Shown piece after piece: positions 8,488 to 16,962 of a DNA stretch of 64,000 nucleotides. This stretch comes from Alkalimarinus alittae (GTDB taxonomy: Bacteria > Pseudomonadota > Gammaproteobacteria > Pseudomonadales > Oleiphilaceae). The number at the start of each line of letters is the position of its first letter. The first letter of the stretch is position 1. Under the pieces are notes generated by a model. It was not told the origin of the DNA and did no database searches. It saw only the letters and a program-made list of their open reading frames with translations. The position numbers and the translations under genes were made by a program. The DNA lies in the NCBI RefSeq assembly GCF_026016465.1, contig NZ_CP100390.1, positions 3,848,501-3,912,500 on the forward strand. Direction: 5' to 3'.

Positions 8488-9930
8488 ATGCACTTACATA
8501 CTGTGGAAAAGATTGGCGGCACGTCGATGAACAATTACGAGGCTGTACGAGACAATATTGTCCGCAACCCCGCCTTAAAAAACAATATCCACAACCGAAT
8601 ATTGGTTGTTTCAGCGTACAGCGGTATTACAGACTTACTACTGGAACATAAGAAAACAGGACACCCTGGCGTGTTCTCATTGTTTTCGAACAGCACCAAC
8701 GGCAAAGACTGGCGCACCATGCTTGATAAGGTCAGACAACAGATGTTTGATATCAACGCGTCCCTGTTTAAAACCGAAGACCAGATAGACGCGGCCAACC
8801 AGTTTATTGCGGAGCGTATCAGCGACGCAGAATCTTGCTTGAGCGACTTACAAAGACTGTGTAATCACGGCCACTTCTCACTTGAATCTCACCTAGATTC
8901 TGTTAGAGAAATGCTAGCCTGTATAGGTGAAGCGCATAGCGCCAGAAACACTGCACACCTATTAAGCCAAGACGGTATTAATGCTTGCTTTGTCGACCTT
9001 ACCGGCTGGCGCAGCCCTGAACAAATTTCTTTAGATGAGCGTATTAAACAGGCGTTTTCTAATATAGACCTGCAATCTACTATGCCTATCGTAACCGGCT
9101 ACGCTCACAGCGAAGTAGGATTAATGACGCATTTTGACCGCGGCTATAGCGAGATGACCTTCAGCCGTATTGCGGTACTCACTGAAGCGAATGAAGCCAT
9201 CATTCACAAAGAGTTCCACCTGAGCAGTGCCGACCCACGCTTGGTGGGTGAAGATAATGCGGTGCCCATTGGTAGAACCAATTACGATGTTGCAGATCAA
9301 CTCGCTAACTTAGGTATGGAAGCCATTCACCCTAAGGCAGCGAAAGGCTTGCGCCAAAATAATATTCCGCTACGCGTCAGAAACACCTTTGAGCCAGAAC
9401 ACTACGGAACATTGATCACACAAGACTATGTCAGCGACTCCCCTTGTGTAGAAATCATTGCTGGCCAAAAGGACATTTGCGCAGTTGAACTCTTTGACCA
9501 AGATATGACTGGCAACATTACTGAGTACGACCATGCAATCATCGAAATATTTAAACAATTCGATGTCATGACGGTTGCAAAGGATATTAATGCAAACACA
9601 ATCACGCATTACGTGGATGCTGACATCGGCACACTTAAGCGCATTACCGCGCAACTCAAAAAACGCTACCCAGATGCTGAGATAAGCAAACGCATCGTTG
9701 CGATTGTGTCAGCCATCGGGAGTGATATGCAGGTTCCAGGCATACTCTCCAAAACGGTAAACGCATTGGCTGAGCAAAATATTAGTATTTTGGCTATCCA
9801 CCAATCAATGCGGCAGGTAGATATGCAGTTTATAATTGACGAAGATGATTATGAAATGGCTGTAAAAAGCCTACACCGTTGTTTGGTTGAAGTTCATGAC
9901 CACGGACGAGCAATATGCCTCGCATCATAG
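8488..9930 (+). CDS. ask: Ectoine-operon aspartokinase Ask
   Basis: Aspartate kinase phosphorylating L-aspartate to feed aspartate semialdehyde into ectoine synthesis; this Ask_Ect branch is regarded as less feedback-sensitive than lysine/threonine aspartokinases. The frame opens at ATG 8455, but AGAGGA is ideally placed for ATG 8488, giving MHLHTVEKIGGTSM, the usual start with the KxGGTS nucleotide-binding motif. The kinase domain fills the first 320 or so residues (FDRGYSEMTFSRIAVLTEA, FHLSSADPRLVGEDNA), and two ACT domains follow (about 335-480). The 3' end overlaps the next gene by 16 bases. Confidence 0.95.
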   Translation: MHLHTVEKIGGTSMNNYEAVRDNIVRNPALKNNIHNRILVVSAYSGITDLLLEHKKTGHPGVFSLFSNSTNGKDWRTMLDKVRQQMFDINASLFKTEDQIDAANQFIAERISDAESCLSDLQRLCNHGHFSLESHLDSVREMLACIGEAHSARNTAHLLSQDGINACFVDLTGWRSPEQISLDERIKQAFSNIDLQSTMPIVTGYAHSEVGLMTHFDRGYSEMTFSRIAVLTEANEAIIHKEFHLSSADPRLVGEDNAVPIGRTNYDVADQLANLGMEAIHPKAAKGLRQNNIPLRVRNTFEPEHYGTLITQDYVSDSPCVEIIAGQKDICAVELFDQDMTGNITEYDHAIIEIFKQFDVMTVAKDINANTITHYVDADIGTLKRITAQLKKRYPDAEISKRIVAIVSAIGSDMQVPGILSKTVNALAEQNISILAIHQSMRQVDMQFIIDEDDYEMAVKSLHRCLVEVHDHGRAICLAS

Positions 9931-10760
9931 CGGCCATATTGTTGCTTTGGGTTAGCATCGTCAACGCCGCAGAGCCACCCACAGCAGAGGATATAGATAA
10001 GCTAGAAAAGCCTATGTATACCCCCTTTGTTGAGCTCTATGTACTCGAAGAGCTTAAACGCCTTCGCGTCGACCTTGCTGATCAAAAACACGAAATGATC
10101 CAGCAGATTGTCGACAGAGAACACAGCTCTGTCGATCGTGCTGTGTCTTATGCCACCGATACGGTGACCTATTTTTTCTATCTCATCGCCGGCGCCAGTT
10201 CAATTATGGTACTTGTAGGTTGGAACTCATTAAGAGAAGTCAAAGAGCGCGTACACTCTTTGGCAGATGAAGAGATCTCAAAACTAGTATCAGAGTATGA
10301 GAGCAGACTACGCGCCATCGAACTACAACTGAATCAAAAAACCAGACATATTGAAGAAAATAGAGAAGAGATCGAACTCACTCAAGACCTACAGTCACTC
10401 TGGCTTAGAGCAGGACAAGACCTTAACCTCTCTAGTAAAATTGAAACCTATGATGAAATTCTCAAGCTAAGGCAAGATGATTGCGAAGCACTCACCTACA
10501 AAGCGGATACCGTGCTTGAGCTAAACGAACCTCAGTGGGCTGCAAACTTATGCCATCAAGCATTAAAAATAGACCCTGAGAACTGCCATGCATTTTATCA
10601 GCTAGGGTGCGCTTATACCGCCATGAAACAGTTTGATGAGGCTATAAAGTATTTATCCGAAGCGCTGAAGCGTAAAGATAGTTACCGTGAAGAGATTCAG
10701 AATGATAATGCACTCATCCCTCTTCAAGAACTCGAGTCATTTCAATCGCTAATGACTTAG
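9915..10760 (+). CDS. Membrane-anchored TPR protein
   Basis: 281-residue protein of unknown role. It has a signal peptide (cleavage likely after VNA at about 18), an amphipathic segment, one membrane helix at 83-103 (TVTYFFYLIAGASSIMVLVGW), a coiled coil at about 106-158 and two or three tetratricopeptide repeats at 160-255, including ALKIDPENCHAFYQLGCAYTAMKQFDEAIKYLSEAL split over two helices. The TPR part would lie in the cytoplasm if the helix inserts N-out. Its ATG is inside the end of ask, so it is translationally coupled to the ectoine operon, but nothing shows a function in it. TPRs suggest protein binding. Confidence 0.82.
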   Translation: MPRIIAAILLLWVSIVNAAEPPTAEDIDKLEKPMYTPFVELYVLEELKRLRVDLADQKHEMIQQIVDREHSSVDRAVSYATDTVTYFFYLIAGASSIMVLVGWNSLREVKERVHSLADEEISKLVSEYESRLRAIELQLNQKTRHIEENREEIELTQDLQSLWLRAGQDLNLSSKIETYDEILKLRQDDCEALTYKADTVLELNEPQWAANLCHQALKIDPENCHAFYQLGCAYTAMKQFDEAIKYLSEALKRKDSYREEIQNDNALIPLQELESFQSLMT

Positions 10761-10782
10761 GTTTAGTTACAAACGCCTGAGT

Positions 10783-11682
10783 TTAAACCAATCTAAAATC
10801 TTTAAAGAAAGAACGGCAGTGCTCTACTTCTGCTGCCGTCATCCACTTCTCGTTGCTATAAATAATCTCGCTACCGATTTTATTCGCCTTGCTACTCCAC
10901 ATCGGATTGTAAGGGAGAACAGTCAACTCGGTAACGTTCTGCTGCTTTAGAAACGTAGCGATCGCTGCTAAGTTTTTATCTGTCGCGGTAATACCCGGGA
11001 TGAGTGGAATTCGAGGCAAAATAGGCCCCCCTCCCTCAAGGTAGCGCTGATGCAACTGACCAAAATTCTCGAGTATTTGCTTATTTGATTTACCACAGTG
11101 CTTGATATGCGCTTGCTCATCAAACAGCTTTATATCCATATAAATTTGGTCAATATAGGGTAAAATTTTCTGTTCAAAGTGCGCCATCGAAAAATAACCC
11201 GATGTTTCTACCAAGCAATGAATTTTTCTTTCCTTTAGTTTCCTCAACAACTGCTCACAAAACGTCGGATACAGCGTAAATTCGCCACCAGAAAGCGTCA
11301 CCCCTCCACCCGATGTTTCGTAAAACACTTGATACCGATCTACCGTAGCAAGCACCTGATCAACCGTATAGTTATCCCCGATTATCGATAAAGCCTCTGA
11401 AGCGCAAACCTCGGTGCATTTGAAGCATGAGGTGCATTTATCATAATCAACGAATAAGGGATTATGTTTATCTAAGGCATCTTCAGGACATGCTTTAACA
11501 CACTCACCGATATCGACACATTTAGTTTTATCAAATGAGAGTTGAGCGCGCCGGCTTTGGGATTCCGGGTTGTGACACCACACACAAGCCAAAGGGCAAC
11601 CCTTGAAGAACACCACGGTTCTTATTCCCGGGCCATCATCCAGAGAATTGCCTTTTATTTCACAGAGTACTGCCTCTTCCAT
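10783..11682 (-). CDS. Glycyl-radical-enzyme activating enzyme (radical SAM)
   Basis: Radical SAM activase that abstracts a hydrogen from the conserved glycine of its partner, here the adjacent glycyl radical enzyme. The cluster-binding motif is C29-x3-C33-x2-C36 (GCPLACVWCHNPES). Between it and the barrel is a ferredoxin-like insertion: a complete second set C83-x2-C86-x2-C89-x3-C93, but the first set shows only C55, C61 and C65 with irregular spacing. The GGE-type SAM motif appears as SGGEFTL near 150. Length (299 residues) is normal for the subgroup with two extra clusters, and the reading frame is intact. GGAG precedes the ATG. It lies downstream of the broken enzyme gene, 80 bases away, convergent with the TPR gene. 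Confidence 0.9.
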   Translation of the reverse strand: MEEAVLCEIKGNSLDDGPGIRTVVFFKGCPLACVWCHNPESQSRRAQLSFDKTKCVDIGECVKACPEDALDKHNPLFVDYDKCTSCFKCTEVCASEALSIIGDNYTVDQVLATVDRYQVFYETSGGGVTLSGGEFTLYPTFCEQLLRKLKERKIHCLVETSGYFSMAHFEQKILPYIDQIYMDIKLFDEQAHIKHCGKSNKQILENFGQLHQRYLEGGGPILPRIPLIPGITATDKNLAAIATFLKQQNVTELTVLPYNPMWSSKANKIGSEIIYSNEKWMTAAEVEHCRSFFKDFRLV

Positions 11683-11762
11683 TTATAGACTCCAGCCAGT
11701 GTTTGTCATTTACGCCTTCACGAGGATGACAATAAAATTATGATGTTTCAGGATGGCGCCAG

Positions 11763-12911
11763 CTAAAGGCCAAACGATGAACGCTCAATAAGCTCCATCT
11801 GCATATCCCGATTAAGCGTAACGAAGTAAGCGTTATACCCCGAAATACGCACCAGCAGGTTGCGATAGTTTTCTGGGTGAATCATGGCGTCTTTAAGCGT
11901 GTCTGCACTCACCACATTGAGCTGCATTTGCATCCCCCCGAGTTTGAAATAACTACGGGTGTAAGACTTCATAATATCAACGGTTCGATCTCGGCTATCT
12001 TCAGCACTGGGGACCACCTTGACGTTGAAGGCAATATTGTTACTCATATTCTTTGGGTCTAGCCGCGCAACATCGCGAAGGTTATCCAACATGTTATCGG
12101 ACGCCTCCGCTTTGGGTGTTAGCCCCGGCGTCAACGACTTACCGGCACGCTTACCCGAAGGTAATGCGCCACTCAGTGTGCCAAAAATGACATGATTCGA
12201 CATAGACCAAAAACCTGCAGTGTACTTTCCACCTCGATAATTAGTGTGCTTACCATAATGGTCATGCGTAAATTGAGTAATCCGATTAGCCATGGCCACC
12301 GAGTCTTCGTTACCCGAACCAAACAAGGGCACCTTATTATGAATCATTGATAATAGTTCGAGGTCATCGTTAAAATCAGTATCGATGGCGGCTTTAAAAC
12401 GTTTCAGAGTGGCCAATTTCTTATCATAGACGAGGGTTTTAATAGCCATCATAGAGTCAGTGACATCTGCCAACCCAATGCAGGCCGCGCCCGAACTATT
12501 ATATTTTGCCCCACCATGAGTGACGTCTTTCGCTGACTGAATCGTGCCGTCAATAAGGCTAGATAATAAAGGCGTCGGACGAATCGCCTGATGGGCTTTA
12601 CCTAACATATCGTTGTATTCGATCGACTGGCTAATAAGAAAACCAAATTGCTGGGTAAATGCATCAAAGAATGAATCAAAAGATGGAAAATCATCAACGC
12701 CCACCTGCCCCGTCTTGGGGCCAAGGTGCCATTGCATCGTCGGGTGATAGCCATTATTCAACGTCATTTCCAGCGCGCCGACCATATTCATCATTTGAAA
12801 ATTGGTGTGGCCCATATGCTTGCCGCAGAGTGTCGGCTCAACGCAGCCTGTGGCAGCCCAGTCTCTGATATCACTCAGCTCATAATCGTATTGTTCGAGC
12901 GATGCCATCAC
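11763..12911 (-). pseudogene. GRE fragment 3: active-site Cys and glycyl-radical halves
   Basis: 382 codons in the shifted frame. The thiyl-radical cysteine is residue 23 in TGCVEP and the radical-bearing glycine is residue 358 in RISGYNAYF, 25 residues from the C-terminus. The Cys-Val-Glu triplet is typical of dehydratase or lyase members of the family rather than of pyruvate formate-lyase itself (Cys-Cys). A GTG-ATG pair overlaps the TGA of fragment 2, so re-initiation could yield this piece, but it lacks half of the barrel. Confidence 0.75.
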
Positions 12912-13921
12912 CGCATCACCGCATCATCGCTGTGTATCGATGGGGTGCCAGCAGTAATCAAGTTAACTTCACATAACCGTTTTAGATAAGTATCTGTATT
13001 CACACCTTCTTTGAATCGCGCGTTAACGTTAGGGTCCCGAATGGTGAGTATTTCCGTTACCTTAAGGAAGATATAGGTCATATCATTAACGGCATCTTCA
13101 CCTTCAGGCGTTATACCACCAAGGGTAATCGCCTGATCAGACGAGCTTCCGCCAAAATACCAGTTAGCAAGGTCGGGCGTAAGAGGTAAATGGTCTGTTG
13201 CTCGCATATAGAGGCAGCTGATCAATTCAATGGCATACTCTATATAGGCTTTACGCTCTTCTTCCGTTTTGAGTTTTGACATATCCGCGTCAAAGTAGGG
13301 CTGTAACCACTGGTCTAGCCTGCCCAGTGAAAGGCCTGCATTGGTGTTTTCCATATGCAGCCCAACCCAAGATATCCATATCGCATTGACGGCTTCATCT
13401 AATGTGCGGGCAGGTTGATCTGCAATGTGGTCGCAAATTTGGGCTAATCGCTCTAATTCAGAGCGGCGTTTGGGGTTAGCTTCAGCCTGTGCATCTAATG
13501 CGGCTTGCTGAGACAAGTTCTTTGAATAGGCGCTTAAGCCTTCCAAACACAACACCATTCCCGCAAGCGTTGCTCGCTGGTTTTGGTCTAGATCTGACTG
13601 CTCAAGTTGCTGTTTAACTTCTGAAATAATTCCGCTTGTTCCCTGTTTAAGTATTTTGGGGAAGTCGGGGATGGTGTGAGAAATGGCAACGGTCTTCCAC
13701 AAGAAGTAGACCGCAAAGCGCTCGTCAATCAACTGGCTCATGGGCGCATTATAATAATCCCTCACCCACTCTCTGAACGTACGTTTTGACCAATAAGGAA
13801 ACACTTCATGATGCAATATATGGACGGTTTCTTCTGATACATCGTATGAGTTAAGCGGACGATGAGGGACGGTAAGCAACTCGCTCCAGATCATCATGCC
13901 GTGGCTATCGGGGTATACCAC
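12908..13921 (-). pseudogene. GRE fragment 2: first half of the glycyl-radical barrel
   Basis: In-frame continuation of fragment 1 after the TAA; the displayed start is a GTG inside the coding continuation, not a true initiation site. It holds family landmarks NTNAGLSLGRLDQWLQPYF, QAITLGGITPEGEDAVNDM and DPNVNARFKEGVNTDTYLK. It ends at a TGA created by the 8-bp duplication, immediately after SDDAVM. No ribosome-binding sequence is evident before the GTG. Confidence 0.75.
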
Positions 13922-13930
13922 TACGCCAAT

Positions 13931-14803
13931 TTATTTGGTCGTAGTCGTACCCGCAATCAGGTCGTTTTTTCGAATGATGGGCTTTTTGTTTTGTAATAAG
14001 TATTTAAAAATATGGCCCTGTCGAAGCTCAGGAATCCACTTATGCCCTTCTGTATCAGTTTCAAAGCCGTTCTTCTTGCACCAGTCTGTGACTAATTTAG
14101 GGCGCTCCGGGCAGATTTCGGGTTTAACTTCAAAATGGATATCCAGAAATGCTTGAACTCTGGGGAAGTCATTCAAACTATAATCAGATAAGTACGGGTC
14201 TGTCAGATGCTTTACACCCAGGTCAATCTGCTCCCCTTTTAACCGCTCGGCCATTTTAGCAACGACTTCATCACTAACTTTTCCCTTGCCTCCTTCAGCT
14301 ATTTTTTCTGCAACACCTTTTGCATCTAGCTTTTCTTTCGCCATCATTTTCTTTTGCTTGTTAATCAGCAGCAGCGACATAAAAAAGAAAAAGAGGTGTA
14401 AGTAGTTTATATTCCCCTGCGTTTTTAACTCGCTTTTCATAATCATGAAAATTTGTTCAGTGGGGGTCGCGCCGAGTAGCTTTGTAACCGCTTTATCTGA
14501 TTTAAACATTAAGGCGGTATCGCAATCAGCAGGCATTTTATTTAAAACAGTGGCTTTGCCATCTTTAAATTGAATCGCTGTATCCACACTTTTATTTTCT
14601 GTGCAGATGCCCGCTGTAAAGTTAATCCAACCTTGATCACTTTTAAGGTAACCATTCATGCCTGGCCGCCAATTAAAGTTTTTGGCCATCAGAAACAATA
14701 ATGTTTTTACTAATGCATTCGTGCCATTTACTTTTAAGCCGTCATTTATTTTTAGGCTAATAGCGTCAGCAGCAGTTTTGAGTTGACCTGTTCTTGCAAG
14801 CAT
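13931..14803 (-). pseudogene. GRE fragment 1: SCP2-like domain plus enzyme N-terminus
   Basis: 290 residues. Roughly 1-150 resemble an SCP2 sterol-carrier fold: FKDGKATVLNKMPADCDTAL, then a helix-rich end with GNINYLHLFFFFMSLL, where SCP2 proteins usually have a GxxKixGn-type lipid-pocket segment. A basic linker (about 150-205) leads into the start of the PFL-like domain (DPYLSDYSLNDFPRVQAFLD, then KPIIRKNDLIAGTTTTK) before the in-frame TAA. The SCP2 call is from pattern memory and needs a profile search. If made alone, this product would have no catalytic residue. Confidence 0.65.
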
Positions 14804-15025
14804 AACCCAGACCCCTTATTTTTAGATTTAGGGTTTCACTTTAGTTAAACTAGCATAAAGTTAATTGACTTTTTATGACTTAAAATTGATGTATTACGAA
14901 CAATATGAGCAAGAAAGACTAATTTTTAACCTAAAATACGCTTATTTTATCAAGATTCGAAAAAAGACAAGGAGAAGCCGCGAGCTAAAAAGAGTGCAAG
15001 GCTAACCCAGAAAGGCAAAAGTAAT
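14804..15025. other. Intergenic region upstream of the GRE gene
   Basis: AT-rich 222-base gap between the AraC-type regulator and the enzyme gene, both on the minus strand. It probably holds the enzyme promoter and any AraC binding sites. I found no convincing FNR-type TTGAT-N4-ATCAA box, which one might expect for an oxygen-sensitive radical enzyme. Confidence 0.5.
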
Positions 15026-16030
15026 TTATTCTGCTTTTTTATTTTTAAGCCGCCATTGGCGAGGTGAGAGTCCGGTCCATTTTTTAAAGTTTCTACAAAA
15101 TACAGAAGCCTCTGAATAACCAAGATTTAATGCGATATCCAGTATGCTTAAACTGCCATAAAGTAACTGTTGTTGCGCTGTCATTGTGCGTGTGACCTGA
15201 AGCAACTGACTGAAGCTTGTATTTTCACTATGCAGCCTTTTTTGTAACACCCTCGGATGCAAGTTAAGCGCGGCACTGACTCTATCAATCGTACACTCAC
15301 CACTCGATAACAAATTACTACAGATATAGCGCACCTGTGCTTGTAGATCTTCTGGATAAATACTTTCTAATAGCTGTATTCTTTTATTGAAATGTTCTTG
15401 CAGCATCTGATCGTTATGTTTGTTCTCTCGATCAAGCCACACACTTGGATAATGAATTCCGTTAAATGTACTGCCTACATTCAAATGCGCGCTATAGCCC
15501 TTCAACGTAGCTATATCTTTCTCTTGAAGATGAGTTTGCATATCCATCTTCAACAGCGGATTGACCTCACCCAAAAGCGCACTGAGCGCGTTGTAAATTT
15601 GCGCCACGCTTAAGAGAATTAACTGCTGTAAACCACTGGCGTTAGTAAAATCGAAGTTTAGATGAATTTCTGCGATGTCGCCTTTAACCTCAAGGGCAAG
15701 ATGTACACCTCTTGCATGTAATCGCATGTGTTGATTAGAAAACTGTATCGACTCCCTTAACGTGGGTTGCTGACTGGTAGAAAGCACCAACTCGCCGATT
15801 GCCATGGCAGTCTGTTTTTCTGCTAGTTTTAGAGAGAATATAGGGTCATCACAAACTTGAGCTGTTAAATCGAGTAACTCAGCGACTTTAACGTAAGAGA
15901 TAAGCGCTTCGGGTTCGCGCAACTGAGCGCTGCTCATGCCTAGCTCTTGCAATATTTTGTGAGGGTTGTAGCCAAGCTGATACACCCGCTTTTCATAACC
16001 TTCGATGGCCCCACTTCTGATCAGATACAT
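15026..16030 (-). CDS. AraC-family transcriptional regulator
   Basis: 334-residue regulator of the OruR/ArgR-like AraC branch, with an N-terminal ligand-sensing domain (about 15-210; ELVLSTSQQPTLRESIQFSN) and a C-terminal double helix-turn-helix (about 235-330). The second recognition region, SILDIALNLGYSEASVFCRN followed by FKKWTGLSPRQWR, is the standard AraC signature. AGG lies eight bases before the ATG. It is the gene directly upstream of the broken glycyl radical enzyme and on the same strand, so a regulatory link is plausible but unproven. Regulators of this branch often sense lipids, amino acids or aromatic compounds. Confidence 0.88.
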   Translation of the reverse strand: MYLIRSGAIEGYEKRVYQLGYNPHKILQELGMSSAQLREPEALISYVKVAELLDLTAQVCDDPIFSLKLAEKQTAMAIGELVLSTSQQPTLRESIQFSNQHMRLHARGVHLALEVKGDIAEIHLNFDFTNASGLQQLILLSVAQIYNALSALLGEVNPLLKMDMQTHLQEKDIATLKGYSAHLNVGSTFNGIHYPSVWLDRENKHNDQMLQEHFNKRIQLLESIYPEDLQAQVRYICSNLLSSGECTIDRVSAALNLHPRVLQKRLHSENTSFSQLLQVTRTMTAQQQLLYGSLSILDIALNLGYSEASVFCRNFKKWTGLSPRQWRLKNKKAE

Positions 16031-16049
16031 TGCTCTACCTGCGCAAACA

Positions 16050-16072
16050 AAAGCCCCGCAAAACGGGGCTTT
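16050..16072 (-). terminator. Terminator downstream of ssb
   Basis: AAAGCCCCG and CGGGGCTTT flank the loop caaaa. The structure is symmetrical with T-rich ends. It lies 38 bases beyond the ssb stop and just before the araC-type start. Confidence 0.8.
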
Positions 16073-16109
16073 ATCAAACTTAAATCAACACTTTTTAAAA
16101 ACGTGTCAT

Positions 16110-16733
16110 TTAGAACGGAATATCATCATCAAAGTCGTCCATTGGCGCTGGGGCTGGTGGCGCACTCTGGGCTGGCTGTTGTGGTGCATATCCACCTTGC
16201 TGTGATTGGTAAGCTTGCTGCTGAGGAGCAGCCTGTTGAGGTGCTGCCTGTTGAGGTGCAGGCTGACGCTGCGGTGCGCGTTGTTGTGGCGCTTGAGACT
16301 GTTGGCCTTGAGGTTGCTGTGCGTAACCGCCTTGCTGCTGTGGTTGCTGCATAGGTGCTGAATAGCCACCCTGAGATGAGTCAGCACCGCCGCTTCGTGA
16401 ATCTAGCATCTGCATCGTACCGCTAAAGGCATCAACGACCACCTCGGTGGTGTATTTTTCTTGCCCACTTTGGTCTTGCCACTTTCTAGTCTGCAACTTA
16501 CCTTCAACGTAAATTTTAGAGCCTTTACGCAGGTATTCACCCACAACTGATGCAACGCCGCCAAAAAACACAACACGGTGCCACTCTGTTTTTTCTTGAC
16601 GCTGTCCGGTATTTTTATCTTTCCATGACTCAGAAGTTGCTAACGTGATATTGGCAATAGCTTTACCGTCAGGTGTATAGCGCACCTCAGGATCTTTGCC
16701 CAGATTACCAACCAAAATTACCTTATTAACCAT
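16110..16733 (-). CDS. ssb: Single-stranded DNA-binding protein SSB
   Basis: Homotetrameric ssDNA-binding protein for replication, repair and recombination. The OB-fold spans about 1-112 ([45 protein letters not shown]). A disordered linker very rich in Gln, Pro, Ala and Gly follows, with repeated APQQ units near 160-170, then the acidic C-terminal tip DFDDDIPF that recruits partner proteins. At 207 residues it is slightly longer than E. coli SSB, all in the linker. The ssb-MFS-uvrA arrangement is common in marine gammaproteobacteria; no SOS box was recognised before it. Confidence 0.96.
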   Translation of the reverse strand: MVNKVILVGNLGKDPEVRYTPDGKAIANITLATSESWKDKNTGQRQEKTEWHRVVFFGGVASVVGEYLRKGSKIYVEGKLQTRKWQDQSGQEKYTTEVVVDAFSGTMQMLDSRSGGADSSQGGYSAPMQQPQQQGGYAQQPQGQQSQAPQQRAPQRQPAPQQAAPQQAAPQQQAYQSQQGGYAPQQPAQSAPPAPAPMDDFDDDIPF

Positions 16734-16962
16734 TTATATCTCCTAAATACCAGAACGCGATGGCTCAGCCTTCAATTTTTTATCACAGAGGAAAGCCCTG
16801 ATCAGTGAAACAAATGCTAACAGAAAAGTCTTCGTTAGGCATTAAAGAAGCGAGGTTTAATTATGATCTCGCGCCAGTTAATAAGAGCTCAATCAGGGAC
16901 TATTTAAACACTAATTTTGGGGAACTTTTCCGGAACACAGTACGTCCAATATAAACAATAGG

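Larger units (their letters stand above)
11763..14803 (-). pseudogene. SCP2-glycyl radical enzyme fusion, disrupted by two lesions
   Basis: Three consecutive fragments add up to one glycyl radical enzyme (PFL-like family) with an N-terminal SCP2-like lipid-binding domain. Lesion 1 is a single in-frame TAA (13931-13933); the reading continues in the same frame on both sides (GTTTTK-stop-IGVVVYPD). Lesion 2 is an exact tandem duplication of 8 bases (plus strand ACCGCATC at 12910-12917 and 12918-12925), which shifts the frame; removing one copy restores SDDAVMASLEQ, and the whole span then becomes 1011 codons. Active-site (GCVEP) and glycyl-radical (RISGYNAY) motifs remain. Likely a recent pseudogene; slippage or recoding are alternatives. 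Upstream SD is AAGGGG, eight bases before ATG 14803. Substrate unknown. Confidence 0.8.

Noticed and set aside
14804..15025. FNR box expected before an anaerobic radical enzyme
   Set aside because: No TTGAT-N4-ATCAA-like sequence found in the gap.
16106..16387. Frames antisense or shifted within the ssb linker
   Set aside because: They follow from the repetitive Gln/Pro/Ala codons of ssb.
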